Below are positions 61,179 to 64,000 of a stretch of 64,000 bases of DNA, piece after piece. A program made the translations under genes and the position numbers. Within the stretch, counting starts at the first letter, position 1, and each line of letters opens with the position of its first letter. Below the pieces are notes generated by a model. That model was not told where the DNA came from and made no database searches. It saw nothing but the letters and a program-made list of their open reading frames with translations. This DNA is from Mycobacterium basiliense (lineage in GTDB: Bacteria; Actinomycetota; Actinomycetes; Mycobacteriales; Mycobacteriaceae): NCBI RefSeq assembly GCF_900292015.1, contig NZ_LR130759.1:2976001-3040000 (forward strand). Reading direction: 5' to 3'.

Positions 61179-61213
61179 CGACACCCCGCGAGCCGTCGGC
61201 TCGCGGGGTGTCG
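61179..61213. terminator. Perfect 16-bp inverted repeat, probable katG terminator
   Basis: CGACACCCCGCGAGCC and its exact complement flank a 3-base loop (GTC) at 61179-61213. It lies 15 bases past the katG stop (minus strand). No long T-run follows, which is common for mycobacterial terminators. It would also separate katG from the next gene. Confidence 0.7.
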
Positions 61214-61227
61214 TTTGCTATCGATTG

Positions 61228-63504
<2,277 letters not shown>

Positions 63505-63957
63505 TCACGGTTGTGATCCGGGCACTGCGGTCATGCAGTCGGGGCAGACGCCCCAGTAGATGACTTCGGCCTCGTCGAGAACGTAGCCATCCAAAACGTT
63601 GCTGTTGTCCGACGGCGTCAGGCAGGGCGCTTCGCCGACTGCGCAGTCGATATCGGCGATGACTCCGCACGACCGACACACGACGTGATGATGATTGTCG
63701 CCAACCCGGGATTCGTAGCGGGCGACCGAGCCCGAAGGCTGGATGCGGCGGACCAGGCCCACCGCGGTGAGAGCGTTAAGTACGTCGTACACCGCTTGGC
63801 GGGAGACGTCGGGCAAGCCGGTGCGTACCGCCGAGAAAATCGTCTCGGTGTCGGCATGGGGGTTGGCGTCAACGGCCTCAAGCACAGCCAGCCGGGGCCG
63901 GGTTACCCGCAGATCGGCCACTCGCAGCTTTTCTGTGTACTCCGCCATTGAGGACAC
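63505..63957 (-). CDS. furA: Ferric uptake/redox regulator FurA
   Basis: The 150-residue FurA has a winged helix at the N-terminus (VTRPRLAVLEAV, VSRQAVYDVLNALTAVG). The His-rich metal region is DNHHHVVCRSCG, with a CPDC pair near the C-terminus. It represses its own transcription and that of katG and releases on oxidation. The GTG start (MSSMAEYTEK) matches M. tuberculosis Rv1909c. Transcription with katG as a bicistron is expected from the 36-base gap. Confidence 0.95.
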   Translation of the reverse strand: MSSMAEYTEKLRVADLRVTRPRLAVLEAVDANPHADTETIFSAVRTGLPDVSRQAVYDVLNALTAVGLVRRIQPSGSVARYESRVGDNHHHVVCRSCGVIADIDCAVGEAPCLTPSDNSNVLDGYVLDEAEVIYWGVCPDCMTAVPGSQP

Positions 63958-63963
63958 TTCGCA

Positions 63964-63992
63964 AGTGTGACTCGTTTTCTTGAACCAGTCAA
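63964..63992 (-). promoter_or_regulatory. furA-katG promoter
   Basis: On the minus strand TTGACT (63992-63987), 17 bases, then CACACT (63969-63964), which ends 6 bases before the furA GTG. This agrees with a leaderless furA transcript as reported in M. tuberculosis. FurA is expected to bind the A-rich spacer. Confidence 0.55.
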
Positions 63993-64000
63993 GACTTTCT

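Overview
This is about 64 kb of high-GC actinobacterial DNA and is confidently mycobacterial. Evidence includes a six-gene mce operon with YrbE permeases, a PE35-like protein, cutinase, an AB-hydrolase/adenylyl-cyclase fusion, KatG preceded by FurA, and many FadE/EchA/SDR genes. Gene content and order closely follow M. tuberculosis Rv1928c-Rv1941, Rv1963c-Rv1977 and Rv1908c-Rv1909c. The blocks are rearranged and interrupted by genes I do not know from H37Rv, so a slow-growing non-tuberculous species related to the M. tuberculosis complex is the best guess. This comes from remembered gene order and motifs, not from a search.

Layout. 1-2.5 kb: amidohydrolase (cut by the window edge), lipoprotein, cupin and isochorismatase-family hydrolase. 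3.2-9.8 kb: alpha-L-fucosidase, DUF2071 protein, a decayed gene, an SDR (Rv1928c-like) divergent from a SnoaL-fold protein, and a short-chain fatty-acid transporter overlapping an APH-type kinase. 10-11.8 kb: a two-gene cassette of an unknown small protein and a radical SAM/SPASM enzyme. 11.8-24.9 kb: DJ-1/PfpI and GlxA-type genes, tpx, then fadE18-fadE17-echA13 divergent from an LLM monooxygenase, a ferredoxin/reductase/flavoprotein fusion, ephB, a flavin reductase, a degenerate ribA1 and an SDR. 24.9-25.5 kb: a broken REP13E12 copy. 25.5-42 kb: mce3R, an epoxide hydrolase, a GAF-LuxR regulator, a P450/SnoaL/ferredoxin cassette, and then yrbE3A-yrbE3B-mce3ABCDEF with Mce-associated proteins. 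42-61 kb: mixed genes, including a NYN-domain protein, PE35-like protein, amidase, alpha/beta hydrolase, cyclase fusion, GH16, methyltransferase, M48 protease and cutinase. 61-64 kb: katG and furA.

How it fits together. The 14-25 kb and 25-42 kb blocks look like one regulon. The same element (AAGATAC, exactly 64 nt start to start, then a 21-nt block beginning ATGCGTAT) occurs three times: in the echA13/LLM divergent region, beside the epoxide hydrolase-mce3R pair, and ahead of yrbE3A. Mce3R is known to repress mce3 and the Rv1933c-Rv1935c and Rv1936-Rv1941 genes in M. tuberculosis. The inference is a lipid or sterol-like import and oxidation system. Here it has gained a P450 cassette with its own LuxR-type regulator, and that cassette is flanked by two copies of the element.
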